Source: CAYUYV01 sp964522525 (GTDB lineage Bacteria > Pseudomonadota > Alphaproteobacteria > JAJFIK01). Taken from it: a stretch of DNA of 64,000 nucleotides. The notes below the pieces were generated by a model. The model worked only from the letters and a program-made list of their open reading frames with translations. It was not told the origin of the DNA and ran no database searches. Made by a program: the position numbers and the translations under genes. Below are positions 16,975 through 25,366 of this stretch, piece by piece. Location of the stretch: NCBI GenBank assembly GCA_964522525.1, contig CAZFWG010000004.1, positions 1 through 64,000 on the forward strand, written 5' to 3'. Position 1 is the stretch's first letter; each line of letters starts with the position of its first letter.

Positions 16975-19957
16975 CAGCCCTCAACCCTTCCGGCGTGCAG
17001 AAGGCGGACGGATCGACCGAAACCGCCCTCTCCGCTTCACCTTCAATGGTCAGTCCCTTGAGGGATATGCCGGGGATAGCTTGGCCTCGGCCCTGCTCGC
17101 CCATGGCATCCGCGTGGTCGCGCGCAGTTTCAAATATCATCGCCCGCGCGGCCTCATGGCTGCGGGCTTTGAAGAGCCCAACGCCCTCGTTCAATTGGGC
17201 GAAGGCGCATCGACCGAACCCAATGTCAAGGCCACGGAGGTCTTGCTCCATGACGGTCTGGTCGCCCGCGCCGCCAAGACGGGCCCAAAAACCAACCGGG
17301 AGGGGCTCGGTCTGACAAATCGTCTGGGTCGGTTTCTGCCGGCCGGCTTCTACTACAAGACCTTTTTGTGGCCCCATTGGCATCTCTATGAGCCGATGAT
17401 CCGCCGCATGGCGGGTCTCGGTACGGCGCCCACGGAGGCTGATCCGGACGCCTATGATCAGCACCATGCCCATTGCGACGTGCTGGTCATCGGGGGCGGC
17501 CCCGCCGGACTGGCGGCAGCCCTGGTCGCGGGCGACACGGGCGCCCGGGTTATCCTGGTCGATGACAAGCCGGAATGGGGCGGTTCCTTGCTGTTCCGGA
17601 CCGCACAGATCGAGGGCGGTCCCGGCGCGCAGTGGGTTGAGGCCACACAGGCCGAACTGTCATCGCGCCCGGAAACCGTATTGCTGCCAAACACGGTGGC
17701 GCTTGGCTACTATGACCATAACTATGTGACCTTGATCGAGACGCCGGAGCCGGCGGCGGGCCGGCCACGCCAGCGCTTCTGGAAGGTCCGTGCGGGGCGG
17801 ATCATCCTGGCCACCGGTGCCCTCGAACGTCCCTTGATCTTTCCGAACAATGATCGGCCGGGCGTGATGCTTGCCGGCGCGGTGCAGCACTATGCCAACC
17901 GCTTCGCCGCCCTGGCGGGCCGGCGCGCCGTTGTCGCCACCAATAACGACACGGCCTATGAAGCCGCCCTTGAAGCCCGCGCCGCCGGGATCGAAATCAT
18001 GGCGATCGTCGACAGCCGCCCCCATCCCGACGGCTCCCTGGTCCAGGAAGCCCGGAAGGCCTCCATCGCCGTTCTTCCCGGTTCGGCGCCGACGGACAGT
18101 GTCGGGATCAACTCCGTGGAAGCGGTGGAGCTTCATCGGATCGACGAGGAGGGCCAGGCCAAGCCGGGCGGCCCGCACCGGATCGAATGTGATCTCATCA
18201 TGGCCGCCGGCGGCTGGTCCCCCACGGCCCATCTCTTTTCGCAATCCGGCGGCAAGCTGCGCTTTGACAGGGAACGGGAAGGCTTTGTCCCGGAAACATC
18301 CGTACAAGATGAAATATCGATCGGCGCGGCGACCGGTCAGATGGACCTGACCTCGAGCCTCAAGACCGCCTCCCTGGCGGGTCAGGCGGCAGCCGAACAG
18401 GCGGGGTTCCCCCGGCCTTCCCGCAAGGTGGAGGGAACGTGCGATCACGCGCTGGAAGCGCCCCGGTCCTTGTGGACCGTCGATGTTTCGGCCTTACCCG
18501 GACGACGGGGCAAGGCATGGGTGGATTTCCAGAATGATGTCACCGCGGACGATATTGCCTTGGCCGTCCGTGAAAACTATCGCTCGGTCGAGCATGTCAA
18601 GCGCTATACCACTCTGGGCATGGCCGTTGATCAGGGCAAGACCGCGAATGTGAATGCCATCGGCCTGCTTCACCGGGAAACCGGCAAGCCCATTCCCGAG
18701 ATCGGCACCACGACATTCCGCCCCCCGTTCAATCCGGTTACGGTGGGTGCCGTGGTCGGACGAAACCGGGAGAGCCATCTGCACCCCAGACGCCTCTTGC
18801 CCGCCCACAGCGCCCATGAGGGTCTCGCGGCCACATTTGAAGACCAGGCTGGATGGCGGCGACCGGCCTGTTATCCCCGATCCGGCGAGACGGAAGCCCA
18901 GACAGTTGCCCGTGAAGTGCTGGCGGTGCGGCGCGGTGTGGGTCTTTTCGACGGCTCGCCCCTGGGCAAGATCGAGGTCACCGGCCCGGACGCCCTGCGT
19001 TTTCTCAATCGTCTCTATGTCAACAATATGAAAACGCTCGCTGTCGGTCAGTGCCGCTACGGCCTGATGTTGAACGATCTGGGCGTGATCATGGATGACG
19101 GCGTTCTGGCCCGCCGCTCGGACCACGATTTCCAGATGATCACCAGCGCGGGCCGGGCCGAGACGGTCGCGGGTTGGATCGAGGAATGGCGCCAATGTGC
19201 CTGGCGGGATCTGCGCGTCCTGACCGAGCCCGTCACGACCCAATGGGCAACACTCACGGTGAGCGGACCGTCCGCACGCACCCTCCTCCGCGCCCTCGAC
19301 AGCGATATCGATTTCTCCGCCCAAGCCTTTCCCCACCGCAGCATCCGGGAAGGATGGCTTGAAGGGGTCCGAACCCGGATCATCCGTATGAGCTTGACGG
19401 GGGAACTCAGCTATGAGGTCAGCGTGCCCTGGGGATATGGGGCCGCTTTGTGGGAGCGGTTGATGGTCGTGGGCGAGACTTACGGGATCACGGCCTATGG
19501 CACCCAGGCGCTGACCGTTCTGCGCACGGAGAAAGGCCATCTCCAGGTGGGATCCGACACGGATGGCAGCACCCTGCCCCAGGATGTCGGGTTCGCCCGC
19601 GTCATGGACAAGAAAGGTGATGATTTTATCGGCCGCCGTTCAGCCTTACTGCCTGCCGGGCAGGAGCCCGCACGCCGGCAGTTTGTCGGCCTCGAAGCCC
19701 TGGATGGCGCCACGCCACTGCCCGTCGGTGGCCATGTCATCGGCCTGCGTCAGAAGCCGCCCGCCGCCAGCCAGGGATATGTCACGTCTTCTCATATGAG
19801 CCCGACGCTCGGCAAGCCGATCGCGCTTGGCATGGTGAGTGACGGTTTTGATCGGCGCGGGGAAGAAATCGTGGTCTTTGACAACGGATCCCGGCGCCGC
19901 GCGCGGATCGTTTCTCCCGTCTTCTATGATCCCATCGGGGAGAGAGTGCATGGCTGA
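16964..19957 (+). CDS. soxA: Sarcosine oxidase alpha subunit
   Basis: A 997-residue large subunit. The N-terminal region has the FNGQSLEGYAGDSLASALLA domain related to 2Fe-2S-type folds. It is followed by an NAD-binding Rossmann fold (VLVIGGGPAGLAAAL, about 174-188), and from about residue 600 by a GcvT/aminomethyltransferase-like domain that binds tetrahydrofolate and accepts the one-carbon unit as 5,10-methylene-THF. Length is normal for the family. The ATG lies inside the end of the soxD-P450 frame (11-base overlap), and the soxG start overlaps its stop by 8 bases, so the operon is translationally coupled. Confidence 0.95.
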   Translation: MATDSPQPFRRAEGGRIDRNRPLRFTFNGQSLEGYAGDSLASALLAHGIRVVARSFKYHRPRGLMAAGFEEPNALVQLGEGASTEPNVKATEVLLHDGLVARAAKTGPKTNREGLGLTNRLGRFLPAGFYYKTFLWPHWHLYEPMIRRMAGLGTAPTEADPDAYDQHHAHCDVLVIGGGPAGLAAALVAGDTGARVILVDDKPEWGGSLLFRTAQIEGGPGAQWVEATQAELSSRPETVLLPNTVALGYYDHNYVTLIETPEPAAGRPRQRFWKVRAGRIILATGALERPLIFPNNDRPGVMLAGAVQHYANRFAALAGRRAVVATNNDTAYEAALEARAAGIEIMAIVDSRPHPDGSLVQEARKASIAVLPGSAPTDSVGINSVEAVELHRIDEEGQAKPGGPHRIECDLIMAAGGWSPTAHLFSQSGGKLRFDREREGFVPETSVQDEISIGAATGQMDLTSSLKTASLAGQAAAEQAGFPRPSRKVEGTCDHALEAPRSLWTVDVSALPGRRGKAWVDFQNDVTADDIALAVRENYRSVEHVKRYTTLGMAVDQGKTANVNAIGLLHRETGKPIPEIGTTTFRPPFNPVTVGAVVGRNRESHLHPRRLLPAHSAHEGLAATFEDQAGWRRPACYPRSGETEAQTVAREVLAVRRGVGLFDGSPLGKIEVTGPDALRFLNRLYVNNMKTLAVGQCRYGLMLNDLGVIMDDGVLARRSDHDFQMITSAGRAETVAGWIEEWRQCAWRDLRVLTEPVTTQWATLTVSGPSARTLLRALDSDIDFSAQAFPHRSIREGWLEGVRTRIIRMSLTGELSYEVSVPWGYGAALWERLMVVGETYGITAYGTQALTVLRTEKGHLQVGSDTDGSTLPQDVGFARVMDKKGDDFIGRRSALLPAGQEPARRQFVGLEALDGATPLPVGGHVIGLRQKPPAASQGYVTSSHMSPTLGKPIALGMVSDGFDRRGEEIVVFDNGSRRRARIVSPVFYDPIGERVHG

Positions 19958-20555
19958 CCTTGCCCACGCGGCCCCCCTGGCGTCATTGCCGCCCCTGGAG
20001 AGTGACGCGCTCACCGTTACGGCCGAACCGGCCATGGGGATCATTGGCATACAGAGTGGTGGCAACATGGCTGCCTTTGCCCAGGCAATCGCTCCGGTCC
20101 TGGGCACCCCGCCGCCAAGTCATCCGAACACGGTCGCGACCGGCACGGTGGATGTGGCCTGGATCAGTCCCCATGCCTGGCGGATCTTCTGCCGTCGAAG
20201 CGAAAGCGAAAGGCTCGTGGCCCAGATCCTCGCGGCGCTCCAGGATCATGAGACCCTGTCCGTGAGCGATCTTTCCGATAGTCAGGCGGTCGTGCGCGTC
20301 ATGGGCGCCAAGGCACCGGCGCTCCTGGCCAAGGGGTGCAGCCTTGATCTTCATCCCTGCGCCTTTGGTCCGGGCCGGTGCGCGCGCACGCTGATGGCAG
20401 GGTTTCCCGTCTTCATCCACCAGATTGCCGACAGCCCCGACTACCGCCTCGCCGTTGATGTCAGCCGTGGCGATGCCCTCTGGCACTGGCTCGCTGAAAG
20501 TGCCGCGGAGTTCATCAAAAACCCACGACCAACATCACAGCGCGACGCCGGTTAG
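19950..20555 (+). CDS. soxG: Sarcosine oxidase gamma subunit
   Basis: A 201-residue protein in the position and with the length of SoxG. The stretch SQAVVRVMGAKAPALLAKGC followed by LDLHPCAFGPGRCARTLMAGFPV matches the recurring YgfZ/GcvT-like pattern of SoxG, where each of the two lobes ends in a conserved Arg/Gly segment. I chose the ATG at 19950, which follows a GGGGAGAG site and overlaps the soxA stop. An in-frame extension upstream into soxA exists but is unlikely. It completes the heterotetramer B-D-A-G. No terminator with a T run is obvious after it. Confidence 0.88.
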   Translation: MADLAHAAPLASLPPLESDALTVTAEPAMGIIGIQSGGNMAAFAQAIAPVLGTPPPSHPNTVATGTVDVAWISPHAWRIFCRRSESERLVAQILAALQDHETLSVSDLSDSQAVVRVMGAKAPALLAKGCSLDLHPCAFGPGRCARTLMAGFPVFIHQIADSPDYRLAVDVSRGDALWHWLAESAAEFIKNPRPTSQRDAG

Positions 20556-20770
20556 CGCCATCGCTCAACGGGTTGGTCTTTGTAAATGGGATAAGGCTGG
20601 GAGGGCAGTTCCTGGACCCCGCCCTTTTTCTGAGGGGCGAAGTCCACATTCTCTGAGGTTTGGACCCTCTGCGCCGCACTGGCGACCTTGATGGCTGACC
20701 TTTGAGGCGGTTCGAGGCGATGATTGGGGGGTTATCGCCAGGATTCCGACGGGTCAGCGCCAAAAACCGA

Positions 20771-20860
20771 TCAGTCGCGGCCCATGATCATGCTGAAGAG
20801 GGGCAGATGCATCAAGAAGGCAACCGTGCCGATCACCACCCATGTCATTTCCATGCTCAT
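20771..20860 (-). CDS. Small membrane protein candidate, 29 residues
   Basis: An ATG at 20860 is preceded by AAGGAG at a good distance. The product begins MSMEMTWVVIGTVAFLMHL, is almost entirely one hydrophobic helix, and ends in GRD. Very short proteins of this kind are easily missed by annotation. The strong ribosome site and clean helix are the evidence. It resembles the 40-residue neighbour at 21338-21460 in size, orientation and an MS-acidic opening. Function unknown. Confidence 0.5.
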   Translation of the reverse strand: MSMEMTWVVIGTVAFLMHLPLFSMIMGRD

Positions 20861-21337
20861 ATTGGCTCTCCTTCTCTTAGGGCCACCGATACTCGGAGGT
20901 GGCCGGGGCACCGGAGAAAGTTATTCACCGCCGGTGCACAATTGCCACAGTAAAGGCGTTTGATCGAAATTTCTCCAAAATATTTATTATTTTTCCGCAA
21001 AGATGGCATTTGTGCCACAGGTCTTGGGGATGGAAAGGGTGTTCTACGGGCTTTAAGAGCCGCTCTGAGGATAAGAAGCGGTCAGTTCCGAGGCCTCAAC
21101 CGAGGCGCTTGGCGCTGGCGCGCCTGCGAAACTAGTTTGGGTTGGGGAGAAATCCCGTCCCGTCATTGATCGACGGGTGCAAACAATCTTGCGGACGGGA
21201 AATAAACTGCAAACCTCAGAGTGTAATCTGTCCCAGAATGACGCAGCTGTCAACGCTGCGTCCTGGCCTGCATTTCGGTGGGAGGAACCCTCAAATCCGC
21301 CATCTCCAGGAGAGCGCCCAGCCCCCCGGCCCTCTTG

Positions 21338-21460
21338 CTAGCTGGGTTGGCCCGCTGCGGGGTTGTCATCGCCGGCCCGCGCCAGGGCCAGCCCCATGAC
21401 GGCCAATGCCACCCAAAGAACGGATCCACCCAGAATCCACATCAACACATCGATACTCAT
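21338..21460 (-). CDS. Small membrane protein candidate, 40 residues
   Basis: An ATG at 21460 is preceded by GGAG nine bases before it. The product starts MSIDVLMWILGGSVLWVAL, forms one membrane helix through about residue 27, then has a short polar tail with an aspartate pair and prolines. It lies on the same strand as the 29-residue neighbour and the pilus operon. It could be an accessory membrane peptide, but no partner is evident. Confidence 0.5.
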   Translation of the reverse strand: MSIDVLMWILGGSVLWVALAVMGLALARAGDDNPAAGQPS

Positions 21461-21773
21461 CGGCGTCTCCAATCAAAAAGCCCCCGTCCATACCGGTCTG
21501 CCTTGGGTGCCGCCGCCAAACGGGAATACGAGATATTCCGTCCGCGACGGCCTCATGCCGACCGACATCCTCTTTATTGTGCCGGATTCCCGATCGACCG
21601 CTCGTTATTTCCCAGAAAGGAAGATGATCTCTTTGTAGGGCCAATTTTTGCCTTGTTTCGAAAGGCTTGGGACAGTCGACCCTGTTTCAGGGCTGAAGAA
21701 ACGAAACATGAATCGGTTCCCGACATTCATCAGAATAAGGAAATACAGTAAGGGGATTGTCTGGAGCGTCGCA

Positions 21774-21823
21774 GGTTCAAATCAAACCATTTGGTGATTT
21801 GAACCCGCGAGGCTCTCGCTTTT
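21774..21823 (+). terminator. Compound stem-loop, possible intrinsic terminator
   Basis: An 11-bp inverted repeat (21774-21784 with 21795-21805) is followed at once by a 5-bp GC stem (21107-type pairing at 21807-21811 with 21815-21819) and TTTT at 21820-21823. On the plus strand this looks like a terminator for an unidentified transcript. On the minus strand it could protect the 3' end of the pilus operon, whose last gene stops at 21934. The left arm contains a tRNA T-loop-like GGTTCAAATC but no tRNA fold. Confidence 0.35.
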
Positions 21824-21933
21824 CCCGCACGCGCCAAGGACCCCAAAAGGAACCAGGTCAGGGGCCTTGGCTCCACAGGGGCGGCAGTCTCTGCCTTGAG
21901 CGGCGTACACGTCAACGTCCGCCGTTCTCGACA

Positions 21934-22461
21934 TCAATGGAGATAGGCGGCTGTGGTCCGGGCAAGGGCGACCATGCCATGGGGAAACAGAATGGCCACG
22001 GCGGTTCCCACAAAGATTGCCAGACCGTATGGGAGGGGCCCCTGCTTGGTCGCGAGATAGCCATAAGGCGTGCTTTCAAGGGCGGTTCGGGCCCCTGCGG
22101 GCACCAGGCGGCGGAACACGATGATGGGCAAGGCCAGCAGGAAACCGACCAGCGAGACCCAGAACAGGAAAGCGGACAGCTCGAAAAAGGGAAACCACAG
22201 GGCCGTCGCGGCCATCAGCTTCACGTCGCCCCCACCCAGGGCCCCCGCATAAAAAAGCGGAACAACCACGACCGCCACGACGGCGAAGGACAGGAAATAG
22301 AGCTCCAAGGGGGCCCGCAAAGGCACGGCAATGGCGCAGACCGCAAACAGGACAGCCAGGGCCATGGGAAAGAAATTCGGGATAAGCAGTGTCCGGACAT
22401 CCCAAAGGGCGGCCACACCCAGGATAACCAGGACGATCATCTGAAACATGCTTTCGGTCAC
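21934..22461 (-). CDS. cpaA: Prepilin peptidase of the Tad pilus (CpaA/TadV)
   Basis: A 175-residue polytopic A24-family aspartic peptidase. The first catalytic aspartate lies in WDVRTLLIPN (about residue 21), the second in the GGGDVKLMAA motif (about 76-84). It cleaves the leader of Flp and of TadE/TadF-like pseudopilins at the cytoplasmic face. The long N-terminal methylase domain of PilD-type enzymes is absent, as expected for TadV. It is the last gene of the minus-strand pilus operon, 44 bases after the TPR lipoprotein gene. Confidence 0.9.
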   Translation of the reverse strand: MTESMFQMIVLVILGVAALWDVRTLLIPNFFPMALAVLFAVCAIAVPLRAPLELYFLSFAVVAVVVVPLFYAGALGGGDVKLMAATALWFPFFELSAFLFWVSLVGFLLALPIIVFRRLVPAGARTALESTPYGYLATKQGPLPYGLAIFVGTAVAILFPHGMVALARTTAAYLH

Positions 22462-22505
22462 GTGCCTGGCTCTCCTTATCCTTCAACCAATTTGCGAGCC
22501 GGCCG

Positions 22506-23381
22506 TCATACACCGGAACGCAACCGGCTCAGCAGTTTCAGGTTCTCGTGGGCCTTGCCATAATAGACGGGACTGACGCGGATGGCTTCCTGAAGGAGCC
22601 TCTCGGCGCGTTCATAGTCCCCCCGTTGCATGGCAATATAGCCGAAATTGTTGAGACGCCGCGCCAGCTCCTGGGGCTGCGTGGTCGACCCTGACGGTTG
22701 GTAATTGCCTGTCAAGGCCAAGGCGATGTCGACATTGGTGCGCGCGATCTCGAAATCGGGATCGTAACTCAACGCCTCGCGAAAAGTGGAGACGGCCTGG
22801 TTGTAGCGTTCCTGGAGAAAATAGGACATGCCCAGATTGTTCAGGACACTGGCCTCGCCCGGCGAATGCCTCAAGGCTTCCCGGTAGCAGGCTTCCGCCC
22901 GGCTCCATTCCTGTTCACGATCCCAATTCTGTCCGAGCACGTTCCAGGAGCGCCACAGGGTCGGATCGGTGGCCAGTGCTTCCGAGAGGGCCTTGGGGCC
23001 TTGCTCGAAGTCGCCCTTGAGCGTTGACGCAATTCCGTAGCCCTGGAGCGCCCGTGGATCGCCTGGCTGCTGATCAAGCGCCACTCTGAAGCGCTGCAAG
23101 GCATCTTCATAGCGTCCCTGGGTCAGGCGGATCTCACCCAATGACAAAAGAGCTTCGACATTGTTCGGCTCCACCTCCAGGGCACGCATATATTGCTGCT
23201 CTGCCTGGGCGCGGGCGGCGGGTCCCGCCTGGGCGATTTCAAAGCCCCGGCTGCGCCCGCTGCTGACCAGGTTCCGAACGGCGGTAACGTCTTCGGGTTC
23301 GGGCTGTTCATCGAGGTTTTGAGCACAGGCGCCAAGAGCCAGGAAAGCCACCATAAAACCAGCAATGGGCAACATCTTCAT
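22506..23381 (-). CDS. tadD: TPR lipoprotein of Tad pilus assembly (TadD-like)
   Basis: A 291-residue protein with a lipoprotein signal (FLALGACAQ, Cys at about residue 19). About five to six tetratricopeptide repeats follow, recognisable by the recurring A..Y..AL...P pattern, for example YEDALQRFRVALDQQPGD, and NNLGMSYFLQERYNQAVSTF. In the tad system TadD is an outer-membrane-associated protein needed for assembly of the secretin and pili. It sits between tadC and cpaA in the operon, with about 110 bases between it and tadC, slightly more than its neighbours. Confidence 0.88.
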   Translation of the reverse strand: MKMLPIAGFMVAFLALGACAQNLDEQPEPEDVTAVRNLVSSGRSRGFEIAQAGPAARAQAEQQYMRALEVEPNNVEALLSLGEIRLTQGRYEDALQRFRVALDQQPGDPRALQGYGIASTLKGDFEQGPKALSEALATDPTLWRSWNVLGQNWDREQEWSRAEACYREALRHSPGEASVLNNLGMSYFLQERYNQAVSTFREALSYDPDFEIARTNVDIALALTGNYQPSGSTTQPQELARRLNNFGYIAMQRGDYERAERLLQEAIRVSPVYYGKAHENLKLLSRLRSGV

Positions 23382-23492
23382 TGCCGTGTCCTTTCTCCAT
23401 CCGTCGTTCCAATGCCCCCTATGGCTCCCATGTATATCCCCGTGATCCGGCGTGGTGCCGAACCGACCGTTCTTGCTCGGCTTACGGATGTT

Positions 23493-24416
23493 CTAACCGA
23501 GTGCCGCCAAAAGACGGACGATTGTCGGAGACAGAAGAAAAATGATCAGTGCCGGTAGAAATACCAGTGTCGACACCAGAGACATCTTGACAGGCAGTTT
23601 GTTCGCGCGTTCCTCGGACTCGGCCAGGCGTTTCCGCTTCATTTCCATGGAGTAGATCCGCAACGTCTTGGACAGGCTCGCGCCGAGGGCCTCGGACTGG
23701 ACAAGAAGCGTGACCAGAGAATTCAATTCCTCGATCTGAACCCGGTTGGCCAAATTGCGCAGAGCATCGGATTTGCTCATGCCGGCCTGCAGTTCCCAGA
23801 ACACCATCTTGAATTCATCGGAAATCACATGGTTCACGCTCTCGAATTCCGAGCCGACCTTTTGGAAGCCACTGGTCAGCGTGGCCCCGGAACCGACGCA
23901 GATCAGAAGAATATCCAGGGCTTCGGGCAAACCTTCCCGGACTTTCTGCTCGCGATACCGGATCTTCCACTTCACCCAGAGGTCGGGGGCGAAAAAGCCG
24001 AGGCCGCAGCTCCACAGGATGAAAGCGAATTGCATCGGCGTGAGGTCGCCGTCCTGGAGCAGGGCAAAGAACAGGCAGACACCGAAAATGCCCGAGGTTC
24101 CGACCAGCTTGGAGCCATAGAATATTCTGGGAGCGGAAGGGTTCAGAAATCCGGCCCGAACCATGCGCCCGGCCACCCTCTGCCGCAGTGTCTGGGAGCG
24201 GGGTTCGACAAGGGCCCCGACCCAGGCCAATTGCTGCAGCCAGAACGAATCCGAAATCGTGTAGCGCAAGGACGCCGACATCCGCGCCATCTGGACGGCC
24301 GGATTGATCGACTGGAAACGGCGCAGCACGATTTCCTCATGCGCGGCGGCCCGGTTCTCGTAATACAAGAACATGAGCGCCATCGAGAAAAGAACGACTA
24401 TGGCTGCCAAAAGCAT
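23493..24416 (-). CDS. tadC: Tad pilus inner-membrane platform protein TadC
   Basis: A 307-residue protein of the type II secretion F family. An N-terminal membrane segment (LLAAIVVLFSMALMFLYY) is followed by a hydrophobic block around residues 95-140, the cytoplasmic GspF domain with EALDILLICVGSGATL and EFKMVFWELQAGMSKSDALRNLA, and terminal membrane helices. With TadB it forms the inner-membrane platform on which the CpaF ATPase acts. It starts 11 bases after the tadB stop. Confidence 0.93.
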   Translation of the reverse strand: MLLAAIVVLFSMALMFLYYENRAAAHEEIVLRRFQSINPAVQMARMSASLRYTISDSFWLQQLAWVGALVEPRSQTLRQRVAGRMVRAGFLNPSAPRIFYGSKLVGTSGIFGVCLFFALLQDGDLTPMQFAFILWSCGLGFFAPDLWVKWKIRYREQKVREGLPEALDILLICVGSGATLTSGFQKVGSEFESVNHVISDEFKMVFWELQAGMSKSDALRNLANRVQIEELNSLVTLLVQSEALGASLSKTLRIYSMEMKRKRLAESEERANKLPVKMSLVSTLVFLPALIIFLLSPTIVRLLAALG

Positions 24417-24427
24417 CGCGCTGGTCC

Positions 24428-25363
24428 TCAGGCCCTGAAGGAGGTCAAACGCCAGATCAGGAAAGTGCCCAGCGCCATCAACCCGACGGCAATGAACAGG
24501 CCCGTGATGAAGACGGGCTCATCGGACACTTCCAGAAAGTAGCTCGGGCGCGTGTAGTAGATGATGCCCCCGACGACGATGGGGATCGCTCCGACAATGA
24601 TGCCCGACCACTTCCCTTGAGCCGCCAGCGCCTTCGCCTTGTTTTCCAGATTGAAGCGGTCGCGAATGACAGCCGAGATATTCGTCAGCACCTCAATCAA
24701 GTTACCGCCCGTAACCCTCTGGATCTGGACGGCGACGAGAAGAAAACGCACTTCCGAGGACGGAACACGTTCCGCAAGGCCGCGCAAAGCATCATCTGTA
24801 TGGATACCATAGCGGACTTCATCGACCAGGATCTGGAATTCCTCCGAGATGGGCGCCTTCATCTCCTTCGCGACAAGGCCGAAGGCCACGGTGATCGGGT
24901 GGCCGGCTTCGAGGCTGCGCACGATCAGATCGAGAGCCGGCGGTAGCTGTCGCACGATGGTGCGGCAGCGGCGTTGGGCGATGAATTTCAGGATCAGATA
25001 GGGAAGAGCGAAAGACAAAAGCAGGGCCATCACGGCGGCGCGGACATAATCGAAATTCAGGACGAAGTGAAAGAGCACAAAAAGCACCAAGCCCATGCCT
25101 GCGATGCCCCCCAAGAGCCTGGAAAGCGAAATCTTGAGATGCGCCTGCTTAAGCATCAGGGCGTAGGACGGGAAGATGTCGCCGATGTGCCGGCGGCTGT
25201 CCATGTTCCGCAACAGGGCATTTTGCATGTTGTTGGTGCAATATTTGTGGACCCGGAGTTGGAAGGCAATCTCCCGTTCGCTGCTTCCGAACAACAGGAT
25301 CCAGGCGCCCCCGGATATGCCGACGACGGACACGGCCAATGCCAGGAGAATACCGTCACCCAT
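24428..25363 (-). CDS. tadB: Tad pilus inner-membrane platform protein TadB
   Basis: A 311-residue homologue of TadC with the GspF domain LPPALDLIVRSLEAGHPITVA and EEFQILVDEVRYGIHTDDALR, then SSEVRFLLVAVQIQRVTGGNL, flanked by membrane helices at both ends. Length and motif order are normal. The gene begins 3 bases after the cpaF stop codon, implying tight coupling. TadB and TadC act together, and their order cpaF-tadB-tadC is the standard one. Confidence 0.94.
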   Translation of the reverse strand: MGDGILLALAVSVVGISGGAWILLFGSSEREIAFQLRVHKYCTNNMQNALLRNMDSRRHIGDIFPSYALMLKQAHLKISLSRLLGGIAGMGLVLFVLFHFVLNFDYVRAAVMALLLSFALPYLILKFIAQRRCRTIVRQLPPALDLIVRSLEAGHPITVAFGLVAKEMKAPISEEFQILVDEVRYGIHTDDALRGLAERVPSSEVRFLLVAVQIQRVTGGNLIEVLTNISAVIRDRFNLENKAKALAAQGKWSGIIVGAIPIVVGGIIYYTRPSYFLEVSDEPVFITGLFIAVGLMALGTFLIWRLTSFRA

Positions 25364-25366
25364 GAC

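Larger units (their letters stand above)
20556..21933. other. Gene-poor region between sox operon and Tad pilus operon
   Basis: Nearly 1.4 kb without a long credible gene. On the minus strand it holds two small candidate membrane proteins (20771-20860 and 21338-21460). Near its right end is a compound stem-loop (21774-21823). Several longer frames are present, but their composition is typical of chance frames in GC-rich DNA. No tRNA is found. Confidence 0.5.

Noticed and set aside
20515..20763. Minus-strand open frame of about 80 codons
   Set aside because: Arg/Ser/Pro-rich composition, no ribosome site, and overlap with the end of soxG; typical of chance frames in GC-rich DNA.
21771..21810. 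tRNA-like T-loop sequence GGTTCAAATC
   Set aside because: The flanks do not form an acceptor or T-stem; the segment is an inverted repeat instead.
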